Positions 51,537-58,856 of a stretch of DNA of 64,000 nt are shown here, piece after piece. The stretch comes from DASSUW01 sp963803335 (lineage in GTDB: Bacteria; Actinomycetota; Thermoleophilia; Solirubrobacterales; Solirubrobacteraceae), in assembly GCA_963803335.1 (NCBI GenBank), contig CAWDME010000020.1, forward strand, positions 1 to 64,000, in the 5' to 3' direction. Position 1 is the stretch's first letter, and the number at the start of each line of letters is the position of its first letter. Made by a program: the position numbers and the translations under genes. The notes below the pieces were generated by a model, which was not told the origin of the DNA, did no database searches, and worked only from the letters and a program-made list of their open reading frames with translations.

Positions 51537-52303
51537 TCCAGCGCGTGGTCGGCTACGCCCTCCCAGCCGGGCTCGCCGGCGGTCCAGTGCGAGCGCTCCG
51601 GGTACTCCTTGTACTCGGTCACCGCCCTGGACTTGCTCTGCAGCTTGTAGTTCGAGCGCGTGCTCGCGGCGGCCACCGTGTGGTCCTTGCCGCCGCCGAG
51701 GATCAGCAGCGGCGCCCGCGCGTCGTTGTGGAAGTTGACCTTCGTCGCGGCCTTGGGGTTGAAGTTGGCCGCGACGGCCTGGAACAGCGGGCGGCCGGGG
51801 CCGGGCACGGCGTAGCGCTCGTAGACGGCCTGCGACTCGGCTTCGCTGAGCGTGTTGCCGAACGCGTAGCGGAACTGCCTGGCCGTGAGCATCTGGGCGC
51901 GGTGGCGGTTGGCCGGGTTGCGCAGCGCCACGGAGGCCACGCGCACGGATGACGGCGGGACGATGAACACGCCCTTGGGCGAGGCCGGATCGATCGCCAC
52001 GCCGGCCGCGCCGAGCCCGCGGTCGAGCAGGATCTGCGTCACGAGGCCGCCGAACGAGTGGCCCATGATGATCGGCGGTTGCTCGAGCCCGCGGATGAAC
52101 TGCTCGTAGTGGTCGGCGATCTCGGTCACGCCGAGGTGCGCGTACGAGGTGGTGTCGGCGCGCAGCGAAGCGACGTCGCGGTCCATGCCGGGCCAGGCGG
52201 GGGCGTGCACCTCATGGCCGCGCTCCGAGAAGCGTGCGACCCAGTGCTCCCAGCTCAGCGGCGTCATCCACAAGCCGTGGACGAGGACGATGGTCTCGGG
52301 CAT
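51494..52303 (-). CDS. Alpha/beta hydrolase
   Basis: A 269-residue alpha/beta hydrolase. The oxyanion segment is VLVHGLWMTP, the nucleophile Ser is in MGHSFGGL (residues 80-87), an acid is in LILGGGKDHTV, and His is in YPERSHWTAG. It lacks a signal peptide, so it is probably a cytosolic esterase or lipase-like enzyme. It lies 18 bases after the zinc-ribbon gene and overlaps the NhaA fusion gene, so the three are probably cotranscribed. Confidence 0.8.
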   Translation of the reverse strand: MPETIVLVHGLWMTPLSWEHWVARFSERGHEVHAPAWPGMDRDVASLRADTTSYAHLGVTEIADHYEQFIRGLEQPPIIMGHSFGGLVTQILLDRGLGAAGVAIDPASPKGVFIVPPSSVRVASVALRNPANRHRAQMLTARQFRYAFGNTLSEAESQAVYERYAVPGPGRPLFQAVAANFNPKAATKVNFHNDARAPLLILGGGKDHTVAAASTRSNYKLQSKSRAVTEYKEYPERSHWTAGEPGWEGVADHALEWAVAQAAKQALPH

Positions 52304-52321
52304 GCGATCTCCTGGGGTAGA

Positions 52322-52891
52322 TCAGTGGGGATGCTCGCCGGTGGCGGCGGGCGGGCGGGACTCCTCGGCCAGCGATGTGATCGTCAGCTGCCCGCGAGCC
52401 GCATCTTCCAGCACGCCGGTGGCCTCGTCGTTGGACCGCGCGTACAGCTCGACCAGCAGGTGGACCACGATCTGGTCCTCGTCGTGCTTGTGGAAGCGCA
52501 CGTGCGTGAAGAACTCGCGCGTGCCGTGATCGCCGAACGCCGCGTAGGCGAGCGAGTCCGCCGCCTCGGGGCCCGAGCACGTCTCGACCGCATCGGCGTC
52601 GACCGTCACCGTGCACGAAGCCACCCACGGCGTGCCCGCGACCATCCGCTCCCAGCGATCCTCGATCGGCTCGATCCGGCCGTTGTGGAACGCGAGGTGA
52701 GGCTGGTCGTGCATGCAGTCCAGGCACTGGACGACGGCCTCCTGCAGCTCGTCGACCACCTCGGCCCGTTCGCCGGTCACCGGATCGATCCGGTGGATGC
52801 CCTCGTAGTGAACCTGTACCTCGAGCTCCTGGGACCAGCAGCGATAGCAGCGCAGCCAGGCCCCGATCGGCGCTCCGTCAGAACCCTCCAT
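52322..52891 (-). CDS. Hypothetical protein with CxxC zinc-ribbon-like motifs
   Basis: A 189-residue soluble protein. Two CxxC pairs, LRCYRCWSQELE near residue 15 and VVQCLDCMHDQP near 56, could bind one zinc. The rest is strand-rich with no family I recognise. It ends in a His-rich tail (TGEHPH). I chose the ATG at 52891 because a TAGAAT hexamer lies 8 bases upstream and the longer frame gives an unlikely extension. Confidence 0.6.
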   Translation of the reverse strand: MEGSDGAPIGAWLRCYRCWSQELEVQVHYEGIHRIDPVTGERAEVVDELQEAVVQCLDCMHDQPHLAFHNGRIEPIEDRWERMVAGTPWVASCTVTVDADAVETCSGPEAADSLAYAAFGDHGTREFFTHVRFHKHDEDQIVVHLLVELYARSNDEATGVLEDAARGQLTITSLAEESRPPAATGEHPH

Positions 52892-52899
52892 ACACGCCC

Positions 52900-52909
52900 A
52901 TTCTATGCT
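52900..52909. promoter_or_regulatory. Fused back-to-back -10 elements (ATTCTATGCT)
   Basis: The plus strand reads TATGCT (52904-52909), 7 bases before GTG 52917. The minus strand reads TAGAAT (52905 to 52900), 8 bases before ATG 52891. They share the central TA. This argues that the plus gene starts at 52917, not at the ATG (52905) inside the hexamer. Confidence 0.55.
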
Positions 52910-52916
52910 CCGGCTC

Positions 52917-53303
52917 GTGCGGCTCCTGGCTCCGGTGCTCGTCCTGGCGGTATTGGCGGGATGCGGCGACAAGGGGCCCACCCCCGAGCAGCAGGTGCGC
53001 ACGACGGTCTCGGACTTCGGCCGGGCGACGGCCGACAAGGACTACAAGACGCTTTGCGATCGGATCCTCGCGCCGAAGCTGATCGAGGACGTGACCTCGG
53101 TCGGCCTGTCGTGCGAGGCGGCGCTCAAACGCGGGCTCGGGAACGTCAAGGATCCGCGCCTGACGATCGGCCGTGTGGAGATCCAGGGCGACCAGGCGTC
53201 GGCCGAGATCCGGTCCTCGGCGGCCGGGCAGGCACCGTCCAAGGACACGCTGAAACTGGTCAAGGTCAACGGAACGTGGAAGATTTCCTCCTTGGGGTCC
53301 TAG
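52917..53303 (+). CDS. Small lipoprotein, NTF2/DUF4878-like
   Basis: A 128-residue lipoprotein. The signal peptide VRLLAPVLVLAVLAGCG ends in a LAGC lipobox, so the mature protein is lipid-anchored on the outer face. The mature part (PEQQVRTTVSDFGRATADKDYKTLC, then KLVKVNGTWKISSLGS) looks like an NTF2-like cone fold. Function unknown. The start GTG at 52917 is chosen from the promoter position; an ATG 4 codons upstream overlaps the -10 hexamer. DUF2630 follows at 53307. Confidence 0.7.
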   Translation: MRLLAPVLVLAVLAGCGDKGPTPEQQVRTTVSDFGRATADKDYKTLCDRILAPKLIEDVTSVGLSCEAALKRGLGNVKDPRLTIGRVEIQGDQASAEIRSSAAGQAPSKDTLKLVKVNGTWKISSLGS

Positions 53304-53306
53304 TCC

Positions 53307-53516
53307 ATGGCTGACGAATCGATCGCTGATCACATCGAGGCGCTCGTGAAGGAGGAGCACGAGCTGCTCGACCGCGGGGGCAGCGAGCACGGGCTCGACG
53401 CCGCCGGGCATGAGCGGCTCGCGGCGATCCGGGTCGAGCTCGACCGTTACTGGGACCTGCTGCGGCGCCGCCGCGCCCAGGAGCGCGTCGACGCCGCCGA
53501 GCGGCGCCGCCAATAA
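53307..53516 (+). CDS. DUF2630-family small protein
   Basis: A 69-residue all-helical protein. IADHIEALVKEEHELLDRG and VELDRYWDLLRRRRAQE match the DUF2630 pattern found in actinobacteria. It is highly charged and likely a small helical hairpin. It follows the lipoprotein gene by 3 bases, so it is cotranscribed. Function unknown. Confidence 0.75.
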   Translation: MADESIADHIEALVKEEHELLDRGGSEHGLDAAGHERLAAIRVELDRYWDLLRRRRAQERVDAAERRRQ

Positions 53517-53540
53517 CTGGCGCGCCGACGGCGCAGCGGC

Positions 53541-53546
53541 TAGCGT
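53541..53546 (+). promoter_or_regulatory. Candidate -10 (TAGCGT) for the patatin gene
   Basis: TAGCGT ends 6 bases before the GTG at 53553 with no ribosome site, a typical leaderless layout. Confidence 0.45.
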
Positions 53547-53552
53547 CGTCAC

Positions 53553-56195
53553 GTGCGGCCGGAGTTCACGCCCGAGCAGGAGGTGCGGTTCGCCGTCGTG
53601 ATGTACGGCGGGGTCTCGCTCGCGATCTACATCAACGGCGTCGCCCAGGAGCTGTTCCGGCTCGTGCGCGCCACGGCCCCCGAGAAGCCGTACGCCGAGG
53701 AGCGGGCCCCGGAGGGGTCGCCCCCTGAGCCGCCGCGCCCGGAGGGTCCACAACACGTCTACGTCCCCTCCGGGGAGGAGGAGCTCGGCCGCAAGCCGCT
53801 CGCGAGCTCGGAGGTCGCCTATCGCACGCTCGGCCAGTCCCTGAACCTCGGGCGACCGCCCTCGGCGCCGGCCGACCCGTCTGCCCCCGTGCGGACGCGG
53901 TTCGTCGTCGACATCATCTCGGGCACGTCCGCCGGCGGCATCAACGGCGTGTTCCTCGGCCGCGCGATCGCCGAGCAGCAGGACTTCGGCGTCTCGGCCG
54001 ACCTGTGGCGCAAGACGGCCGACATCGACGCGCTGCTCAACGACGACGCGTCGTACCCGCCGCCGCTCGACACGGCGCCGCGCGGCGCGCAGTCCCTGCT
54101 CAACGGCCGCCTCCTGTACTGGCGGGCGCGCGACGCGCTGGCGCGGATGGCGAACCGCGAGGAGCAACCGGATGACAAGTTCCGCCCGGCCTACGCAGAG
54201 CAGCTCGATCTCGCCGTCACCTCGACGGACCTAGGCGGCGTGCCGTCGACGATCCTCGTCTCCGGGGGCGAGCCCGTCCTCGAGCGCAGCCACCGGGCGG
54301 TCTTCCGATTCTCGTACGGCACCGAGGCGGCGACGGGCGAGGATCACAGCGACTTCGAGAACACCGATCTCATGCTCGGGTTCGCGGCGCGGGCGACGTC
54401 GTCGTTCCCGTTCGCGTTCGAGCCGGTGAGGCTCGCCGATCTCCGCACGCCCAGCTACCAGCCCGAGCTCGACGCCGCGCTCGACCCGGCGCGGTTCTTC
54501 CCTGACTATCGCGGGCTTGGCCTGAACGTCGAAGAGCTCGTGTTCGGCGACGGCGGCTACCTCGACAACAAGCCCTTCTCTTACGCAACCGAGCGTCTGC
54601 GCGCACGGCGCGCGGACGTCCCGGTGACCCGCCATCTCGTCTACATCGAGCCGCATCCGACGATGGAGCAGCCGGCCGCTGCGATTGACCGCCCGGACGT
54701 GTTCGGGAGCGTCGGCCTGTCGATGTCGCTGCCGCGGCAGGAGACGATCCGGGCGGACGTTGCCGCCGTCACCGAGCGCAACCACGTCGTCGAGCGCCTG
54801 CGTGAGCTGGGAGCCATCGCGGAGGAGGCGCTCGGGCCGCAGCCTGCCGGCACATCCGACTCGGCGCCGGATCGCGCGTATGCCGATCTGCGCGTGCGCA
54901 CCGTGCTCGACTGGCTGACCGCGTTCAGCGCCGCGATCCGCAGCGGAGACGAGGACGACACGATTGCGCTCGACACCCGCGCCCGGCTGCGCGAGTGGAA
55001 CGGCGAGCGGACCGTCGACGAGCGGGTCGAGCTGCTCGGTGACAGCGACACCGCCTTCCGCCAGCGGCGCCTGAGCTTCCTGCACGACCGCATCAGCGAG
55101 CTGCTGCGGGGCGGCGAGGGCGCCGAGCGGATGATCGCCTTCGCCGGCCGGATCGCGCCCGGCACGGTGCCAACCGACGCGCTGGCGACCCTGGGCGCGC
55201 ACGCCGAGGCGCTGCGCGAGCTCAAGATGGCGCTGAACGTCGCGGTCGACGGCCTGCGGCGCGTGCTGCGGGCGCCGACGTCACAGAACGTCGAGGGCGT
55301 CCTCGGGGCGGAGCGAGCCCAGCTGTACCGCACGGTCGAAGCGCACGTGGGAGGCCTGCCGGGCACCACGCTCGATTACCTGGCGGCCGTCCGGACGCTG
55401 CTGCGCGGCGCGCTGGCGGATGCCGACACGGAGATCGCCACGGCGATCGGCTCCGCGAAGGTCCCGCCCTGGATCGTGGGGCTCCTGCGGACCTACGACG
55501 AGCGCTTCGCCGAGTTCGACTTGATCGTGCTGCCGCTCGCGTACCCCGACCTGGGCGAGACGAACGCCGTGAGCATCATGCGCATCAGCCCGCTTGACGC
55601 GCGGCACATCCGGCCGCTCGAAGTGGAGAATGCAACGGACAAGCTGGCCGGCACCCGCCTGCACCACTTCGGCGCGTTCCTCGAGGGCTCGTGGCGCGAC
55701 AACGACCTCATGTGGGGGCGGCTCGACGCCGCGGAAGCGATCATCGGGGCGCTGTACGGCAACACGGAGGACGGCCACGGCAAGGCGCTGCGCGACGGCG
55801 CGCAGGCGGCGATCCTGCGCGAGGAGCTGCGCCGGGAGGGTGCGACCGTGCTGAACGCGCTGGCCAAGACGATCCTGGACGACGTCGGTGCGGACTCACT
55901 CGACGCAGTCGATGACGCCGTGCTCGTCGCGTCGTTCGTCCGCAACTACAAGCCGCTGCCGGACCTCGACCCGAAAGACCAGCGCCGGATCGCAGGCCGC
56001 GGCGTCGGCATCACCGGCCGCGTCCTGAGCGAGGCTGCCAAGGGTCGGCGGCTGCCGCGGTGGCCGTTCCGCATGATCCGCCGGCAAGGCCCGGCTGCCG
56101 CGCGGACCGCCCTCTGGGTCAAGCGCACGGCCTCGCTGCGGCCGCACGTGCGGTGGTGGCCGCCACGCGTGACGTTGCGGCCGAAGGACAGCTGA
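53553..56195 (+). CDS. Patatin-like phospholipase-family protein
   Basis: An 880-residue protein. The patatin oxyanion loop is VVMYGGVSLAIYING near residue 15. The nucleophile Ser126 is in SGTSAGGING and the dyad Asp in FGDGGYLDNKPFS. A long C-terminal region (about 480-880), helical and rich in Arg/Glu, matches the DUF3376-type tail of actinobacterial patatins. The enzyme would cleave lipid acyl esters. It has no signal peptide. It ends two bases from the convergent mmsA stop. Confidence 0.85.
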   Translation: MRPEFTPEQEVRFAVVMYGGVSLAIYINGVAQELFRLVRATAPEKPYAEERAPEGSPPEPPRPEGPQHVYVPSGEEELGRKPLASSEVAYRTLGQSLNLGRPPSAPADPSAPVRTRFVVDIISGTSAGGINGVFLGRAIAEQQDFGVSADLWRKTADIDALLNDDASYPPPLDTAPRGAQSLLNGRLLYWRARDALARMANREEQPDDKFRPAYAEQLDLAVTSTDLGGVPSTILVSGGEPVLERSHRAVFRFSYGTEAATGEDHSDFENTDLMLGFAARATSSFPFAFEPVRLADLRTPSYQPELDAALDPARFFPDYRGLGLNVEELVFGDGGYLDNKPFSYATERLRARRADVPVTRHLVYIEPHPTMEQPAAAIDRPDVFGSVGLSMSLPRQETIRADVAAVTERNHVVERLRELGAIAEEALGPQPAGTSDSAPDRAYADLRVRTVLDWLTAFSAAIRSGDEDDTIALDTRARLREWNGERTVDERVELLGDSDTAFRQRRLSFLHDRISELLRGGEGAERMIAFAGRIAPGTVPTDALATLGAHAEALRELKMALNVAVDGLRRVLRAPTSQNVEGVLGAERAQLYRTVEAHVGGLPGTTLDYLAAVRTLLRGALADADTEIATAIGSAKVPPWIVGLLRTYDERFAEFDLIVLPLAYPDLGETNAVSIMRISPLDARHIRPLEVENATDKLAGTRLHHFGAFLEGSWRDNDLMWGRLDAAEAIIGALYGNTEDGHGKALRDGAQAAILREELRREGATVLNALAKTILDDVGADSLDAVDDAVLVASFVRNYKPLPDLDPKDQRRIAGRGVGITGRVLSEAAKGRRLPRWPFRMIRRQGPAAARTALWVKRTASLRPHVRWWPPRVTLRPKDS

Positions 56196-56197
56196 GC

Positions 56198-57751
56198 TCA
56201 GGTCTGCGTCGGGAAGCCGAGGTTGACGCCCTGGTGCGTCGCCGGGTCGGGCCAGCGCGTGGTCACGACCTTGCCGCGCGTGTAGAAGCGCACGCCGTCC
56301 GGCCCGTGGACGTGGAGGTCGCCGAACAGCGACGACTTCCAGCCGCCGAACGAGTGGTAGGCCATCGGCACGGGGATCGGGACGTTGACGCCGATCATCC
56401 CGGCCGTCGCCTGCTGCTCGAACAGCCGCGCGGCGCCGCCGTCGCAGGTGAAGATCGCGGCGCCGTTGCCGTACGGGTTGTCGTTGACGAGCTCCAGTGC
56501 CTCCGGGTACGTGTCCGCGCGCACGACGACGAGCACCGGGCCGAAGATCTCCTCGTCGTAGATCCGCATGCCGGGCTTGACGTGGTCGAACACGCAGGGG
56601 CCGAGGAAGTAGCCGCTCTCGTGGCCCTCGACGACGAGGTCGCGGCCGTCGACGACCAGCTCGGCGCCCTCGTCGACGCCGGCGTCGACCAGCCCGGCGA
56701 CCTTCTCGTGATGGCGCTCGGAGACGAGCGGGCCCATGTCGGACGAGGCGTCGGTGCCGGGACCGATCGTCAGCTTGCCGATGCGCTCCTTGATCTTCCC
56801 GATGAGCGGTTCCGCCACGTCGCCGACGGTGACGGCGACGGACACGGCCATGCAGCGCTGGCCGGCCGAGCCGTAGGCGGCCGAGACGAGCCCGTCGGCC
56901 GCGAGGTCAAGGTCGGCGTCGGGCAGCACGAGCGCGTGGTTCTTGGCGCCGCCGAGCGCCTGGACGCGCTTGCCGTTGGCCGTGCCGGTCTCGTAGATGT
57001 ACTTCGCGACAGGAGTGGAGCCGACGAACGACACGCCGCTGATGCCCGGGTGGTGCAGGATCGCATCGACGGCCTCCTTGTCGCCGTGCACGACGGAGAA
57101 CACGCCGTCCGGCAGGCCGGCCTCGGAGAACAGCTCGGCCAGCCGGAGGCTCGGCGACGGGTCCTGCTCGGAGGGCTTGAGGATGAACGCGTTGCCGCAC
57201 GCGACCGCGACCGGCGCCATCCACAGCGGCACCATCACGGGGAAGTTGAACGGCGTGATGCCGGCGACGACGCCGAGCGGCTGGCGCAGCGAGTGCGAGT
57301 CGACGCCGCCGGACACCTGCGGCGTGTTCTCGCCCTTGAGCAGGTGCCCGAGCCCGCACGCGAACTCGATCACCTCGAGCCCGCGGGTGACCTCGCCGCG
57401 CGCGTCGGACAGGACCTTGCCGTGCTCGCGCGTGATCAGGGCGGCCAGCTCGTCCTTGTGCGCGTTGACGAGCTCGCGGAACGCGAACATGACCTGGGCG
57501 CGCTTGGTGAGCGACGCCGCGCCCCACTCCTTGCCGGCCTTCGCCGCCGCCTGCACCGCGCGGTCGACGTCATCGGCCGTGGCGAACGGGACGCGCGCGA
57601 CCACCTCGCCGGTCGCCGGGTCGGTCACCTCGCCGTGACGGTCGGCCGGGCGCTCGCCTGTGCCCGTCGCCGACGAAGTCGGCTGGGTATCACGGTGTCC
57701 GGCAATCCAGTGGGTGAGAAGGGTCGTCGTCTCGCTAGCGGTCGTGCTCAT
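56198..57751 (-). CDS. mmsA: Methylmalonate-semialdehyde dehydrogenase (CoA-acylating)
   Basis: A 517-residue member of the CoA-dependent aldehyde dehydrogenase family. The catalytic Cys is in GSAGQRCMAVS. GITPFNFPVMVPLWM, FVGSTPVAKYIYE and VNVPIPVPMAYHSFGGWK are MmsA hallmarks. It converts methylmalonate semialdehyde to propionyl-CoA and CO2 in valine and inositol breakdown. The product feeds the propionyl-CoA routes served by the mutase locus next door. I chose ATG 57751; 57760 is also in frame. Confidence 0.9.
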   Translation of the reverse strand: MSTTASETTTLLTHWIAGHRDTQPTSSATGTGERPADRHGEVTDPATGEVVARVPFATADDVDRAVQAAAKAGKEWGAASLTKRAQVMFAFRELVNAHKDELAALITREHGKVLSDARGEVTRGLEVIEFACGLGHLLKGENTPQVSGGVDSHSLRQPLGVVAGITPFNFPVMVPLWMAPVAVACGNAFILKPSEQDPSPSLRLAELFSEAGLPDGVFSVVHGDKEAVDAILHHPGISGVSFVGSTPVAKYIYETGTANGKRVQALGGAKNHALVLPDADLDLAADGLVSAAYGSAGQRCMAVSVAVTVGDVAEPLIGKIKERIGKLTIGPGTDASSDMGPLVSERHHEKVAGLVDAGVDEGAELVVDGRDLVVEGHESGYFLGPCVFDHVKPGMRIYDEEIFGPVLVVVRADTYPEALELVNDNPYGNGAAIFTCDGGAARLFEQQATAGMIGVNVPIPVPMAYHSFGGWKSSLFGDLHVHGPDGVRFYTRGKVVTTRWPDPATHQGVNLGFPTQT

Positions 57752-57800
57752 GGCCACCATCGTGGCACGCGTTTCGTGACGTAGCAGCCCCGGTTCGTCG

Positions 57801-57818
57801 CGAAATCACGCCGAAATC
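57801..57818. repeat. Direct repeat CGAAATC with 11-base period upstream of mmsA
   Basis: CGAAATC occurs at 57801-57807 and 57812-57818, one helical turn apart and about 50 bases before the mmsA start. Possible tandem binding half-sites; evidence is weak. Confidence 0.3.
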
Positions 57819-57868
57819 GCGACGGTGTGTGGCAATTCCGGCCCGACTGCGGCTGGGTGGGAGAGCGA

Positions 57869-57889
57869 GGGATCGGCGAGGCCGATCCC
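57869..57889 (-). terminator. Hairpin terminator after meaB
   Basis: GGGATCGGC (57869-57877) and GCCGATCCC (57881-57889) form a perfect 9-base stem with a GAG loop, 7 bases beyond the meaB stop. There is no T-tract. Confidence 0.6.
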
Positions 57890-57896
57890 GCCTCCC

Positions 57897-58856
57897 TCAA
57901 TGCCCGGGGTTCGTCGATCGTTCCTCGAGCGCCCGCAGCAACGCGGGCTCGGCGAGCGAGGCGTCGAGATCGTCGAGGAACGCCACAGCCGCGCGGCGGC
58001 CGCCGAGCGCGCGCAGGCCGCGCTCGCCGTGCTCGGAGACGAAGTCCGCCAGAGCGCCGAGGCGGCGGGCGCGGACGCGGGCAGCGCCGAGATCGAGCGA
58101 AGCGCGGTGCGTGTCCAGCGCGGCGACGAGGTCGTCGAAGCCGTCGACCGGCGGGACCGACGAGACGGCGACGACCGGGACCGCGCTCTCGCCGAGCGAG
58201 CGCAGCGCCGCGACCAGGTCGCGGCGGGCGCGCTGGGCCACGACGCCGAGGTCGGCCTTGGTGACCACGAGCACGTCGGGGACCTCCATGATCCCGGCCT
58301 TCAGGAACTGGAGCACGTCGCCGGAGCCTGGCTGGACCACGACCGCGACCGTGTCGGCCGCCTCGGCGACCTCGGTCTCGGACTGGCCGACGCCGACGGT
58401 CTCGATCACCACCACGTCGAACGCAGCGGCCAGCGCCTGGGCCGCCGCGCGGGTGGCCGGGGCGAGGCCGCCGAGCCGCTCGCCGGCCGCGGTCGAGCGG
58501 ATGAACAGGCCGCGGTCTGCCGGGTCGGCGTCGATCCGCGCGCGGTCGCCGAGCAGCGAGCCGCCGCTGCGCTTCGAGCTCGGGTCGACCGCCAGCACCG
58601 CGACGGTGCGCCCGTCGGCACGCCACGCGCGCGTGAGCGCCGAGAGCAACGTCGACTTGCCGGCCCCGGGCGGCCCGGTCACGCCGACGATGTGCGCGGC
58701 CGCCTCGCCGCCCAGCCGCCCCGGCGCGACCTCGCCGAGCAGCGCCGCGATCTCGTCCCGCGCGCCGGGCGAGCGGTTCTCGAGCAGGTTCAGCGCCGCC
58801 GGCGCCGCCCCCAGATCACGCTCGCGCAGCCGCCTCCCGAGCTCGGCGCCGTTCAC
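57897..58856 (-). CDS. meaB: Mutase-associated GTPase (MeaB/ArgK)
   Basis: A 319-residue G3E-family GTPase. The P-loop is VTGPPGAGKSTLL. LAVDPSSKRSGGSLLGDR is the switch region with its Asp/Ser metal ligands. VVIETVGVGQSE is Walker B and VVTKADL is the base-specificity motif. It loads and protects the cobalamin cofactor of acyl-CoA mutases. The GTG start (58856) overlaps the mutase stop as GTGA, so it is translationally coupled to its partner enzyme. Confidence 0.95.
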   Translation of the reverse strand: MNGAELGRRLRERDLGAAPAALNLLENRSPGARDEIAALLGEVAPGRLGGEAAAHIVGVTGPPGAGKSTLLSALTRAWRADGRTVAVLAVDPSSKRSGGSLLGDRARIDADPADRGLFIRSTAAGERLGGLAPATRAAAQALAAAFDVVVIETVGVGQSETEVAEAADTVAVVVQPGSGDVLQFLKAGIMEVPDVLVVTKADLGVVAQRARRDLVAALRSLGESAVPVVAVSSVPPVDGFDDLVAALDTHRASLDLGAARVRARRLGALADFVSEHGERGLRALGGRRAAVAFLDDLDASLAEPALLRALEERSTNPGH

